64,000 nt of DNA from Capitulum mitella (lineage: Eukaryota; Arthropoda; Thecostraca; Pollicipedomorpha; Pollicipedidae): the NCBI GenBank assembly GCA_030062745.1, contig CP099850.1, positions 6,200,001 to 6,264,000 on the forward strand, read 5' to 3'. This document shows, piece after piece, positions 11,401 through 22,743 of this stretch (position 1 is the stretch's first letter; every line of letters begins with the position of its first letter). The notes below the pieces were generated by a model. The model had not been told where the DNA came from, ran no database searches, and saw only the letters and a list, made by a program, of their open reading frames with translations. Position numbers and translations under genes: made by a program.

Positions 11401-12104
11401 TAGACCATATAAAGATGAGAAGACTTGGTTTTTCCGCGCAAATTCTTCAATACCATTTGTTTTCAGTGCAATTATTGCGCCGAAAATCGATGCAAGAGAC
11501 GATGCACTGATACAAGATGCTCAAAGCTGGGCAAAGTGTTCCGAACTGAGGAGGTAAGTCGCTTCGTGAAAAAAATTCTTAGGAAATGATCATAAGAAAA
11601 ATCCGGTACATTTCCAGCGCAGCCTGAACATTTTATGACACCCCTCCCCATTTGTGGGACATGGACCGATCTCCAAACGGTTTCGTTTTCTTGGGATTAC
11701 GCGTTGGTTTTGCCCGCAGCGACCGATTTTCCCAAATTCCAACCGCCTAGCGGTTCGTTTTTGTTACTGTCATGTCATGTCACTCTTCATGTTTAGAGTG
11801 AGGCAAAATAACGTATTTCATTGAAGATATCTCCAAATTTATGATGTACATTTTGGCAGTCACGCTGTTGTTGTAACACAGTTTTGTTGCATCAGATAGT
11901 TGAATTTGACTTCAGAACATCTAACATTATTTATTAAATAGTATTACTTTATTTAATTATAAGGCTTATTTTAAAACATACGTTGAACAGATCTCAGTTC
12001 CTTTATGGGACTCCCACGGATGTTATCAGGCTCGGCTTGAGAATCGGCTTTGAAATTGTTGGCTATCGTCCACGCTTAATGCAAAACTGGGCACGTTTGT
12101 GACC
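8421..12104. other. No recognisable feature
   Basis: Mostly AT-rich. Frames of up to 115 codons (for example 10883-11230) show no family motif and have irregular composition. A short GAC/CGG trinucleotide run sits near 9205-9225. I see no RNA gene or transposon ends. Confidence 0.4.
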
Positions 12105-12145
12105 AGGACCCGGGGCGTAGCCTTTCGTGGGACGGGAGGAAGGCA
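12105..12145 (+). repeat. Short copy of a dispersed repeat (GGGGCGTAGC family)
   Basis: About 40 bases starting GGACCCGGGGCGTAGCCTTT and running through GGGACGGGAGG are near-identical to the left end of the element at 15925-16149. Only this end is recognisable here. Confidence 0.6.
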
Positions 12146-12675
12146 GAAATGCTTGTCCGAATATTTTTCCGATGTCTGAAAAAAAATTCGGACATCGGGC
12201 AAATACAACGCCATCAAATAGCGCAATAGTAGCGTTGGACATTGAATTATTTGAACCCTGAATGGTTTTGTTCCACGCTTTTTCCGACATATATTTGTCT
12301 TTGCATCATATTTGTATGTAACCATCAATAAAAAGAGCGAAATATTTCAGAAGTGAATATCCAGTTTGCAGTTCGCCGCCTTTCAGATCGGGATGTCCGT
12401 AGCTAAATGACAGAACAAAGCTTTGCAATTAACGTGAAACTTTTTACCCAGCAATTTACTCTAGGCTTTTTAGCACTGTTACAATTTTTGTGAAAAGTGG
12501 CCTAATGACGAGCATACCACATACCAGAGTAGGACTACAAGCCCGGGATGATCTTTAATGTTAAGCAGATCACCACACTAGCCGAAGAAGCTACAACGGT
12601 GCTGCATGTTTGGCGCCACTACGCTCCATCTTTTTTGGTCAATAAGTGATGGAATTTCACGGAGAATACTTCATT

Positions 12676-12728
12676 ATCCATGATAAAGATATAGATAAAT
12701 ATAGATATAGATATATAGATTATAAGAT

Positions 12729-12768
<40 letters not shown>

Positions 12769-12800
12769 GATATAGATATATATAAGACATGATATAGATA
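12676..12800. repeat. TAGATA/GATA microsatellite
   Basis: Tandem ATAGAT and GATA units, the purest block being TAGA units at about 12729-12768, flanked by degenerate TATAGATA. Confidence 0.95.
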
Positions 12801-12884
12801 AAGAAAGTGTGCCCGGCGCGCTGCAACCGAGGTTCATCCACTTACGGAAGCACCATTACTAAAATCAATGAACGTATTTCCTAC

Positions 12885-13148
12885 CAGGCACATGGCCAAG
12901 GGGGGCATGGGGGCTATATCCCCCGACGAGCAAATCGGTCTGCACTAGATATTTAGCGATTTCGCAGGAATACGGAACGACGATCATATATATAATGCAA
13001 AAAACAAACATTATGTTTCCCTGTGCATTAAACATGAGGCCCGTTTCGTAGCGTGCCGCTCTTTCCCATAAATTTTGTCATATGCCAGTGGCATATGACA
13101 ACATTTGGCATGTCGACCGCCCTGAGGAACATCCTGGCTACGTGCCTG
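12885..13148 (+). mobile_element. hAT-type MITE, copy 1
   Basis: A 264-bp element with terminal inverted repeats: the left end is CAGGCACATGGCCAAGG and the right end, reversed, is CAGGCACGTAGCCAGG. It is flanked by TTTCCTAC at 12877-12884 and TTACCTAC at 13149-13156, an 8-bp target duplication with one mismatch, which points to the hAT superfamily. The interior matches copy 2 at 36216-36485 almost throughout, including a CATATGCCAGTGGCATA palindrome-like segment. There is no coding capacity. Confidence 0.8.
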
Positions 13149-13224
13149 TTACCTACTGACTGGGTAACTCAGTTTTTACACTGGGAGCTATAACAGAGTC
13201 ATCGACATCTGTAAATGATTGTGG

Positions 13225-13640
13225 GGGGGGGTGCCGAGCCGAGGATCCGACAATCTAACCTCCTCCCAAATGTGGGTTTCTGAACGGATTTAACCCACTT
13301 TATTTTAATCAACAGAAATTTATAGGTTTTTTGCTACTACTGATCAAACAAAAAATTGCATTTATCCCCATGCATACAGATGTATACATACATATATAAA
13401 CATATATGTGTAAATAGATAGACAGATAGATAGATAGATAGATATATAGATAGATAGAAGACAGTTCTTCACTTTCTGTCTGTCTCTTATCTACTGCAGC
13501 CATTTTTTTCGTTATTATTAATTCCCCTTAAAACAGGTAGAAAATATTGTAGGAGCCCAAACCAACTTTCGGTAGACCCAAATCAACATTGGGTGGGCCA
13601 GTGCCATCTCAAAAGAATACAAATCGATACCCCTGAGGTA
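13225..13640 (+). repeat. Dispersed non-coding repeat family, copy 1
   Basis: Shares with 16690-17060 a series of blocks in the same order: AATCTAACC, a GGATTTAACCCACTTTA-like block, a GATA-type microsatellite, TCTCTTATCTACTG, TCGT.ATTATT, and AAAAGAATACAAATCGA. Its end matches the inverted copy at 15362-15725. The internal GATA run (about 13410-13460) seems to be part of the element. No protein is encoded. Confidence 0.7.
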
Positions 13641-15361
13641 TACCATAAGAGAATGCTTTGCATGCGGCATCACGCTAGCGTTTAATAAAGCGAGGAAATG
13701 CAAGTCTGCGCTTAGGATGCCATGGTGGCACAGCAGCCAGCGCACGCAAGAAACTTCACCCAGCATGTGACCTAATACTGTTTAAGTCGTCGATCAGTCA
13801 ATCATGCAGGTCGAATCCTGAATTAAAACAATGAGGAAAGGCTCGTTTTTTAATGAAGCAGAAGTTTCCATCACCAGCACTTGTTCTTGAGAAGGCTTGG
13901 CCTTACAGTTGCCTTTTTTAAGCCAGACAGCACTTGCCTCTGCACATCACCTTGGTTTTGGCATTCCATGGCCAGTGCAGAAACATCAATTGGATGTTAG
14001 GTATGCCAGGTTTATCCAAATAGACAACTCCACTAAAGCTGGTATTTGAATGGATACCAGCACATTTATTTGCATCAGGCATGAGTTATGATCTTCACAC
14101 ATGTGTTTTGGATAGTCATTCAAAACGGATTGCAAAGAGTAAAAAATAGACAGTTTGAAACACTTACAAATGACAGTGGACGTAAAAGTAGCGGAAAGAA
14201 TGCCATACTGGTGTCGGAATGTTGCCTCTTGAGTGTCTGGTACCATGCACATATACTGCCTGTCACCAACAGCTCAACCCTGCACACACACCAAGTCAAT
14301 CTTCATCGAAGTCAGGTCAAAGTGGCGAGGCAGGACACAATGCGACTCTGCTGACTGCAAGGTGGTGCACTGGACTCGATAAAGCTGTTCCTCCTCTGAA
14401 AATGGGAAATATTCATTTCCATACGCATTTTTCAATATCTATGCAGTTTCCATTCTGTTTCCTGTGACGTACGAGTCAATGACAACCACAACAGAAAAAT
14501 AACACTGAGAAAGAGTAGGAACACCCACATGTGGCTGCAACCAGCATGCAACAGCTGCTAATGAAACAACCGGGTGTCAGTCTTTCAGTTAAGGCCTTCT
14601 AGCCCAAGCAAAAACTTTGATTTTCAGCAAAAATATTAGGAGATATGTTATAGCCAATGAGCATGAATGTACATGATAATCAACCAGCCGAATGACCAAA
14701 ACTTGGAGTACGTCATGCATACTTGATGAGAAAGTTTTGCAGTAAATTGCTGGAAAAAACGTCGGAAAGGAAGCATGAAGCAGAATTGCTTGCAAAATAA
14801 TACGGGGTAGGTGACTTTTTCCATGCAAATTTGGCCGACTGAAGATTAGCAGAGATATGCCCCAACAGTTGTTACAGGCGGAGTCCGTAGACCACAAGAC
14901 ATGGTGGACGTTGGAGAGATGCCATTGGGGTAGAGTTCCGGCATTTAAGTCCTTTATCAAGGTCATGGTTAAGTACTTGAGTTGGTTTATTGCAACAACT
15001 ATTAAGTTTTTGGCAAAATGTTTGCATATTATGGTACCGCTCTGACACTCATCATCACTGTTGAATAGCATTACTCGTTGTTCAGTAAGTACTGAAAGAT
15101 TTCCCAGCATGACTTTCAGAAATGAGTTGTCCCATAGTTTTTCCCGCTACATAGTTTTCTTTTCACTGCAAATTACAGGTTAAAAAAAAGAATCATGGCA
15201 ACATAGGCACTGTCAGTGCATGGCAGTATTACAGCGTAAAATGACAATGACAGGACTATTACAGAGTTCCAAACATTGGAATTTATAAAATTAGTTCATT
15301 GGTCCATGCAAACACACTTGAATTTCACGGGCATAAATTACGTCATGTCATTCAGTCTGTA
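13641..15361. other. No recognisable feature
   Basis: AT-rich. A frame of 173 codons on the - strand (14589-15110) is the longest but shows no known motif and no compositional sign of selection, so I do not call it a gene. Confidence 0.4.
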
Positions 15362-15725
15362 CCAGGGATGTCGATTTGTATTCTTTTGAGAGGGTCCTGG
15401 CCAACCCATTGTTGATTTGGACCCACGCAAATTTGGTTTGGGCCCCTTCCGGTGTTTCCTGCCGGTTTTAACGGGAAAAGAATAATGATAACGAAAATTA
15501 CGGCTGCAATAGATAACAGATGAGGAAAAAATGGTTCTAATATCTAAAGCGATGTATCTATGCATCTTTTTGTTTTCTCTCTACATATACATCTACATAC
15601 TTGGGGGTAAACGTAATTTTTCATTTCATAGATAGTAACAAAAACCTTGCAAAGTTCCATGGGCCAAAATCAAGTGGACTAAATCCGTTAAGAAACCCAC
15701 ATTTTGGGGAGGTTAGGTCCCCCAA
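15362..15725 (-). repeat. Dispersed non-coding repeat family, inverted copy
   Basis: The start CAGGGATGTCGATTTGTATTC is the reverse complement of the right ends of the copies at 13225-13640 and 16690-17060, and the AACCCACATTTTGGGGAGGTTAG block near 15690 mirrors their left part. The two ends, GGGATGTCGATTT and the reverse of AAATCGACGCCC, form a possible terminal inverted repeat. Confidence 0.65.
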
Positions 15726-15924
15726 TCATTTATAGAAATCGACGCCCGTAGTCTGTGTGTTTTACTCCTCGCACTGACAAGGCCATCGCAAACTTCTCTT
15801 CTTTCTCGTAGAGTCTGATCACCAAAAAATTGGGGAAGGATATTTTTTAAGACGTTGGTGAAACAGAAGTGTCGGAAGACCGGTGTCCGAAAACTGAAAC
15901 TTGGTTTTGGTGAAACAAGCCTCA

Positions 15925-16149
15925 GGACCTGGGGCGTAGCTTTTCGTAGGACGGGAGGGGGGCAAAGGTGCCATGGCTCCCTTAAGGCTAAAAATCTAGC
16001 GTTTCTTTCCGCACCTAAAACGGAAATAAATAGAAATATCAGGAGCTCGAAAACAAGAGGCTGACATTCAAGGAGCTTTCAATTCTGAGAAGATTATATT
16101 TGTCTTGGCCCCCTCATTGACAAATTCTAAGCTACGCCCTTACCCAGGA
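15925..16149 (+). mobile_element. Short non-autonomous element with GGGCGTAGCTT ends
   Basis: The left end GGACCTGGGGCGTAGCTT and the reverse complement of the right end, GTCCTGGGTAAGGGCGTAGCTT, are alike apart from a small gap, so this roughly 225-bp unit has terminal inverted repeats. Its left end recurs at 12105-12145. No coding capacity is visible. Confidence 0.55.
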
Positions 16150-16689
16150 CACACTTCAAATGTCCATGAACACCATGCCATGTTCTTTTGGACCTACGGT
16201 TGATAGTTGCTCTTCTCGTCTTAAAAAGGCAGCCAGAACAAAAGTCCGGATTATTTTTTAATGTGGTTTCTGGTTCTGCTTCTGAACAGTACTGATAGCG
16301 CATGTACTTCAGGCGTGGGGGGGGGGGACATTAGCACATAGCCAAATTGTTCGCCAAGGGGAAGAGCGATTACTGGATAAAATATCGTCACGCAGAATAT
16401 GAGTGATGAATGTATAAATACGCACAGAATGCAAACATAGCGAAAGCAAGATGTCGGACGCAAAATATCGAACAGGATGAATATCGACAAGAAGAAAATC
16501 GAACAGGAAAATAATGAAAGGCAAAATCTCAGCCTATTATGAATATCAAAATGGAAAGTATCGTTGAACAAAATGCCGAATGGCAAAATATCGAATGACA
16601 AAGTGCCGAATGTATAATGTCGAAAATAAAAATGAAACAGGATAAATATCTAACATGCTGGGGCGTCAATTTCTGTAAATTGTTCGTGG

Positions 16690-17060
16690 GCCAGACCTGG
16701 GCCCGAGAATCTAACCCCCCTAATGGGGGTTTTTCGACGGGTTTAACACACTTTAGTTTGAACAAAGGAATTTTTCATTTTTTAATTGTTTATCAAATAA
16801 AAATGCACATATTCCCTTGCACATAGGTATACACATAGATACAAAATAGAATCATAGATAGATACATCACTCTAGGCTAAATCCTTCATTTCTGCCTATC
16901 TCTTATCTACTGTGGCTCTTCTTTTCGTCATTATTGTCCACTCCCCTTTGAAACCGGCATAAAATGGAGGACCCAAACCAACATTGCGGGGCTCAAATCA
17001 GCATGGCGTGGGGGTAAAGCCCCCAAAAATAAAAGAATACAAATCGAGACCCCTGCTAAC
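16690..17060 (+). repeat. Dispersed non-coding repeat family, copy 2
   Basis: Runs parallel to 13225-13640: AATCTAACC, GGGTTTAACACACTTTA, a short ATAGATA run, CTATCTCTTATCTACTG, GTCATTATTGTCCACTCCCC, and ATAAAAGAATACAAATCGA. A guanine-rich stretch near 16317-16329 lies just outside. Confidence 0.7.
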
Positions 17061-19139
17061 ATGTCACATAACGAATGAGTGAAATATCTAGCGGCAAATA
17101 TTGCGGAAGAATTCATAAAGAGCCCAATGACTAGTGGATAGGAAAATATTGCACGGCCAATACGCTCTTTCAGAAAATTGCCCCTGAGGCATCTCGGCAG
17201 GATTGCTGCAAAGCCTTTTCATACATTCAGACGAAATCTCTCAAAGGTTTCTCTCTGTTTACCTCGAGTTCCTTGCAAACGTTACTTTCGAGGTCTTGTT
17301 ATTTCCAGGGTTGGTGAGCGAAAGCCCCAGAAAGAGTGACTAATAATGGCAATGGTATGGTATGGTAGAACCTGCCACCAGTCGTGATGACATGACTGCT
17401 AACATACTTAAATTGTACGCCGCAATATGCAAGGTTCAAGCCAAATATGTACAAACCTTCCCTTCCTACTTTTCCAGTGGTCTTTTGGCGTAAACTGTGA
17501 CCATTATTGTCGGGGCTCTTCCACCTGCTAATAATGTGTGACATTGGGCCAGAAAATAGTTTTCCGAGTGTCCCGGAGGCGATATCCATAGATAATACCG
17601 TCCCTGCCTGGCCACGGTCAGCGTCCATGACTCTATCAGCAACCAAAAATGGTAAGAGCTTGAAACCAATGGATCACTGGGGAAGAAAGAGGTGAAAACT
17701 TTTGGGACCGGAAACTGAACTTCAACCGTAGTCTCAACAAACAGAAGAACTCAGTGGGATATGCCGTTCGGTATTTTTCCGTGCAGTGTTTTGTTCGACG
17801 ACATTTTCTATTTCGGTAAATATCCCTATTTAACAGCTACCTATGTCCGATAGTTTGCCCTTCAGCATTTTTTCTTGTTAAATATTCATCTTCTTCGATA
17901 TTTAATCTGTTCAGCATTTCACGTCTGACATTGTACTTTGGATAATCTCCCACTGGATATTCTGCCATACAATATGATGTCGTCCGGTAACCATACTCAG
18001 TGCCTTTTAATGACCACGATCAGCGTTAGCCTTGTTCTAAAAGAAAAATACGAAAAATCACAGACTGCAATTGAGATTTTGATGTTAAACTTTTTTACAA
18101 CCAACGATGGTGAATATACCTTCATTTTGTTTTCATTGGACAATTTCTCGTCAACGTATTCTGTCCCCTCCCGCCCTTTAAGAACGTGCTCAATGTTGGT
18201 TCTGACGCAAACATCGCCGTGACGAATAATTCGGATAAATTTTAAGCAGTGTAAGTGTTCAACAGGTCAAAACACACACTAGACGGCTTACGGTAACTTC
18301 ATTAACATAATGGCCACGAGTCAATCCTTAGATACTGATGTACGAGAGACCGAAAATAACACCAACCTCTAAGTTTGTTTGTTAAACCAAGGAAAAGTTA
18401 AGGTCACCGCGATCAACATAAAGTTACTGGTTCCAAATGCACAGTTTTAGGGTATAACATGCATCAGAAGTCGACGTCTTAAACTAAAAGCTACAATTTC
18501 GGTACCTCATTTCGAAATACTTGCTAGAAGTGAAACCTTCTGTTTAAACTAGTCCAGTGCCGCAGCCCAACTGCTTTTACTTATAACGTCAAACAGTATT
18601 TCTGGGAAGAAACGTGTGAGTTTTGAAACTCTCCATTCTTAATTCCCACGGATGCTAGGTGATTCATCGCTTATGCAGAAAATGTCGCGTTTGCTTGTCA
18701 TTTCCACGCACCGTCATAACCCTTTCCCTTCCCTCAACAAGAAGCTCACCACTTTATATTCAGAACCGCACTGGCCCGCTGGCAATTCTTTACCATTCTA
18801 AACATTCATTTTCGTTTAATAAATGTGGTATTATTGTAGCGTACGTTCTCGCCTTAGCGTGGTATTTGCATCGTGCAATAACAATGAGCCGGGTTGTAAA
18901 GTAAGTGTTTCAACTCGCTAAATGCCCAGTCCCCACCGGTTCATGCTAATTTTCCTAGTGGTTAACAACATTCTCACAATTTGTGTCATTACGTCCAACA
19001 TGATTCCTGGTTGGAAAACAGGATAAATCGCCCCCAAGCCCATATTTCTCTTGTTCGCCGGTAAACTAATGCCTGTAAAATTCCATGTTAAATTCCCGGC
19101 TATTTTTCTCGTGCTCGTCGAGGTGTGGTTAGCAGCACA
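17061..19139. other. No recognisable feature; proximal 5' flank of the Iroquois gene
   Basis: AT-rich, with no supported frame, repeat array or RNA gene. It lies immediately upstream of the GC-rich promoter region. Confidence 0.4.
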
Positions 19140-19438
19140 GTCAGCGAATACCGGGACTAATTCTCCCGCCGGCCACAATGGCGGTGGGCGGAGTCGGGCC
19201 GGACTCGGCTGCCGATTGGTCGCCGGCCGCCGGGACTCCGCCCCCCTGATGACGCTCGCTGCGCGGCCGGGCGTCGGCGGCCAGTTGGCGAGCTGCGCGG
19301 AGCGGGCGAGGGCTGCGTGCTGTGTGACCGAGCGACCGGCGCCGACCGCCGCGGCCCACCGCGCGGCCTCGAGACGTGACCGCGTGACGGAGTAGGCGTG
19401 ACCCGACCCGACCCGGCCCGGCCTGCTGCCGACACGCC
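19140..19438 (+). promoter_or_regulatory. CpG-rich promoter and 5' UTR region of the Iroquois gene
   Basis: The sequence becomes abruptly GC- and CpG-rich about 300 bases before the start codon. There is no TATA box at a suitable place, as in many developmental genes with island-type promoters. The transcription start cannot be fixed by eye. In-frame stop TGA at 19385-19387 lies 54 bases before the ATG with no other ATG between, which supports the chosen start. Confidence 0.5.
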
Positions 19439-19489
19439 ATGTCCGCCTACACCCAGTTCGGCTATCCCTATGTGACTGCAGCCTCTCAG
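19439..19489 (+). CDS. ara/caup: Iroquois homeobox protein, exon 1
   Basis: Codes for the first 17 residues, MSAYTQFGYPYVTAASQ, rich in aromatic residues as at the N-terminus of Iroquois proteins. It ends in CAG followed by the strong donor GTAGGT at 19490. The phase is 0, and the next exon continues with LLMPGQP. The ATG is the first after the in-frame stop at 19385 and has the context GCCATGT. Confidence 0.88.
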
Positions 19490-22485
19490 GTAGGTACACT
19501 TTTGCATTTTTTACTTTCATTTTCCACCTGGCTGCCGAGAAGATCGAGCCTGTTACCAGATCAAAATAATCAGTATCTTTCTATAATGCTACGAAATTAT
19601 TTTCAACTCTAGGTATAACAAAAACCGCAAAAAAAAACATGAAAGCCGTTTCGGCCGACTCGGCCGTCCTGGCTTCCCTGACTGATTTTCATTGGATTCT
19701 GCTGTTCAGTGTGGGAACATTTTGGCTGCCTTTTTCCTGGCATGATTCGCATTTTAGTCCAGGTTTAGCTGATGTTCGTCATTAGAGCAACACTAGAGCA
19801 TCAAGAGAGTGATCACAGTCACTAAAAAAGTCAACATAGTGATGTACAACGCAAGGCGCGCGTGCGTGGGCTCCATGCTTCGTCGCCAAATGAGTCACTC
19901 ACTACACTACAAAACGGTGCCCATGGTCACGTCTGCTTGTCGCTAACCAAACGGAAAACCGGGTCCGAAAAGAAAACTCCTACAAAGGACAGGCCTGAAC
20001 TACACTTTTGTCGTTTACGACGGCCTTGAAGCTTATACGGAGTGTCTGGTTTGTGTTAATCCTTATCACTGGACGTCATTACCTAAACGGAATAGCCATT
20101 TTGGAGTACTTGCATGTCATAGCCAACATTTCAGTACAAGTATTTAGAAACAGACCGATGGTATAGGTGCTAGACTGTGGATATGTAAGCTTTTGCAGTC
20201 TGCAACGCGTTTCAGTTGGGCTTTAATGTTTCTCCTCCATATAGTGGGAAACCATTGCAATGTTATCCCCCCACAAAGAGGCTGCCACGCATGCCTTGCA
20301 GTCCCAGGGGGATGGGGGTCCGGACTTCCCCCCGCCAATATTCAGGAATTTTAACATGAGGCCTATGGCAATGACTGGAAAGACGGACAATGACAGGAAA
20401 GATAATGACAGCCACATAGGTCTGAAATCCTATGTGGACCCTCCATTTATTTTCGGAAATATCGTGTCGTGGTTTCACGAAGCATTTTAACTCAGCGAAA
20501 ACGAGCAATATCCCACACGAATGTTTTTGTGACTTGTCAGACTCAGTGCAAAGGTCGTTAACCCGGGAGCGCGACCAGGCCGTGCCATGTTTCCTTGACC
20601 GCTCAGCCAGGCGTCACTGAACAGCGCTCCACAGCACGCATTCGTCGTCTGGACATCATCACATTAAGCGAACGCAGGCTCCGGGTGCCAAAGCACCGAG
20701 TGCACCACCTAAGTGTGACCTAAGTGTGACCCCTGACATTCGTGAAATGTACAAAACTGAACACGTGCAGTTCCCGGACCACGTGTACCTGCCGTCTGCC
20801 TGCTGTCGTCGTGACTGCCCGGTGTACTTGGCTGGCGGTGGCCGGTGCGTTTTCGTCACGAGTTCGTTGTTATATGGGAGCGTTCAGTGCAGTAATGAAT
20901 CGACGGCATGTGCTGAATGCTGCATGCTGCGCGCGTTTTTGGACTCCCTGGTGCAAACTATGCGTTACGTTGGGGCGTGTATAAAGCAAGGCTCATGTAG
21001 CTTTCTGCACTGCAGACCAAGGTTTTAGCTGAATACGATAAGCGTTAACGAGAATATATTTTTACTCGGTATTTCTGTTTCTGTCTTTGCGAAATGCTAA
21101 CATTAACACCATGTGGAGTCGGAACGCAACGTTACGAATGGCCTACAGTTTCGGAGGCAGTCAAATTGGCAACAGTCAACCGAAACACGGCTCTCCCGGC
21201 ATCGTGCCGTCCACACTTACGTTGCAGCGTTACTCAGAGGCCCCTTCGACCACTGCTGAGCTTTTTGTGGAGGTGTGGCCCGAAGGGTACGCGTCTGATG
21301 GTTACCTCTGTTGCGTCGGAACACGGAGGTCATCACGATCCGGATCGGGCATAACGACTAACGAGGACAACAGGGTGCAAATAACGCGGTCACCGATTGC
21401 AGCCTGTTCCGGCCCCTCCCTCCCCCTCCCCTCCTCCCCCCCAGCGAAAGGACCTTGCTAGTCGGGCTGATGTGTGTGTGGGGGAGGGGGGTCGGACGGG
21501 TGGCGGGCGGCCGCGCTGGAGATGCGGTCGGTGAGCCCATTCAGCGGCACAGCGCCAGAGGCGCGCGGTAAGCGTCACAGGCCAGTGGTCGGGCCAGACC
21601 ACGCCCAGTAGGGAGGGCACCTCTGACTGAGTCCGGGGCTGCGGGCCCAGCAGGACACCTCTGACCGAGCCGAGGGCTGCGGGCCAAGCAGGGAGGGCAT
21701 CTCTGTCAGAGGCCCATCTCACCCAGTTGACAGAATACCTGGCCAGTCTGGGTACCTATAATGGGTGTTTTGTGCTGATTAATCGTTCGTCCCAGGTAGT
21801 GTGTCTTTTGGCACGACACCGTTTGTGATGTTCAGCCCACGTCACACAAGGCACACTGATACACTGAACGTTTTTTGATACAGCATTCGCATGTCAGATT
21901 CGCGTATATCAAAATGCATATAAAAACGTGATTAAAACGAGTAACGTTGCTCAAGGTGAACCATGAATCGCGGACGTGGTGCTCCACATCCGTCATGTGA
22001 CGTAATCGAGGCTACAGAAGCGTCCCAGCTGTGCTACTCTTCGCTTGCGTTGTCTTCGCTGTGCGTCCACCTGTGCTCAGCTGGCGATTACGGCTAACGT
22101 TGGTGTAGTCGAGACGATCACGGGCGTTATTGACCCCAATGTTTTGGCCCACTCCGACGTCACTTCTGTGACGTCAGCAGCCTAGCATTGCCATATGCTC
22201 CTCTGTCGCCACGGACCGACTCCGGACCTGACCCAACCCGGCCCTGGTGTCTCACTCCGTCGGCGTCTGACGCTCGGTCACCACAGACTGACCTGCCCTG
22301 ACCTTACGCTGTGTCTTGCTCCGTCAGGTCCTGATGCTCAGTCAGCGAAAACCACTCTGGCCTGGCCTCACGTAGCCTGACCTGAAGTTTGTATTTCACT
22401 CCGTCACATGCTGCTGAACGACCAAACTGGTCATACCCGGACCTGACCTGACCTGACCCGGCCTGTCTGTGCCTGCCTCCGTCAG
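19490..22485 (+). other. Intron 1
   Basis: About 3.0 kb between donor GTAGGT and acceptor CCTCCGTCAG. It holds one dispersed repeat copy at 20290-20470 and GC-rich stretches near 21400-21730 with C-runs. Toward the acceptor, CCTGACC/CTCCGTC motifs recur irregularly from about 22200 to 22480. Confidence 0.8.
20290..20470 (+). repeat. Dispersed repeat, copy 1 of the pair with 31636-31795
   Basis: Shares ATTCAGG.ATTTT, TGACTGGAAAGA and TCTGAAATCCTA.GTGGACC blocks in the same order with 31636-31795. This copy has about 35 extra bases between the second and third blocks. No coding content. Confidence 0.7.
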
Positions 22486-22743
22486 CTGCTGATGCCGGGC
22501 CAGCCGAGCACGGCCAGCACGGCCGGCACGTCGTGCTGCGAGACGGGCCGGCCGGTGGCCACCGACCCCGTGACCGGCCAGGCCATCTGCTCGTGCCAGT
22601 ACGACTCGAGCCGTCTGGCGGCGCTCAACTCGTACCCGCGCCTCAGCACCGGCTCCACGCTGCACTACGGCACCAGCTACCCGAGCAGCGACCAGAACCC
22701 GTACCCCAGCATCGGAGTCGACTCCTCCTACTTCACCACCTTC
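22486..22743 (+). CDS. ara/caup: Iroquois homeobox protein, exon 2
   Basis: Codes for residues 18-103. It contains CCETGRPVATDPVTGQ and CSCQYD (residues 34-57), the conserved N-terminal cysteine motif of Iroquois proteins, and QNPYPSIGVDSS (87-98), which is close to the Drosophila Ara/Caup counterpart and not found in Mirror as I know it. The acceptor is GTCAG at 22481-22485 and the donor GTGAGT at 22744. Both borders are phase 0. Codon third positions are almost all G or C. Confidence 0.9.

Noticed and set aside
14589..15110. 173-codon frame on the - strand
   Set aside because: AT-rich sequence, hydrophobic by composition, with no motif or neighbouring exon signal.
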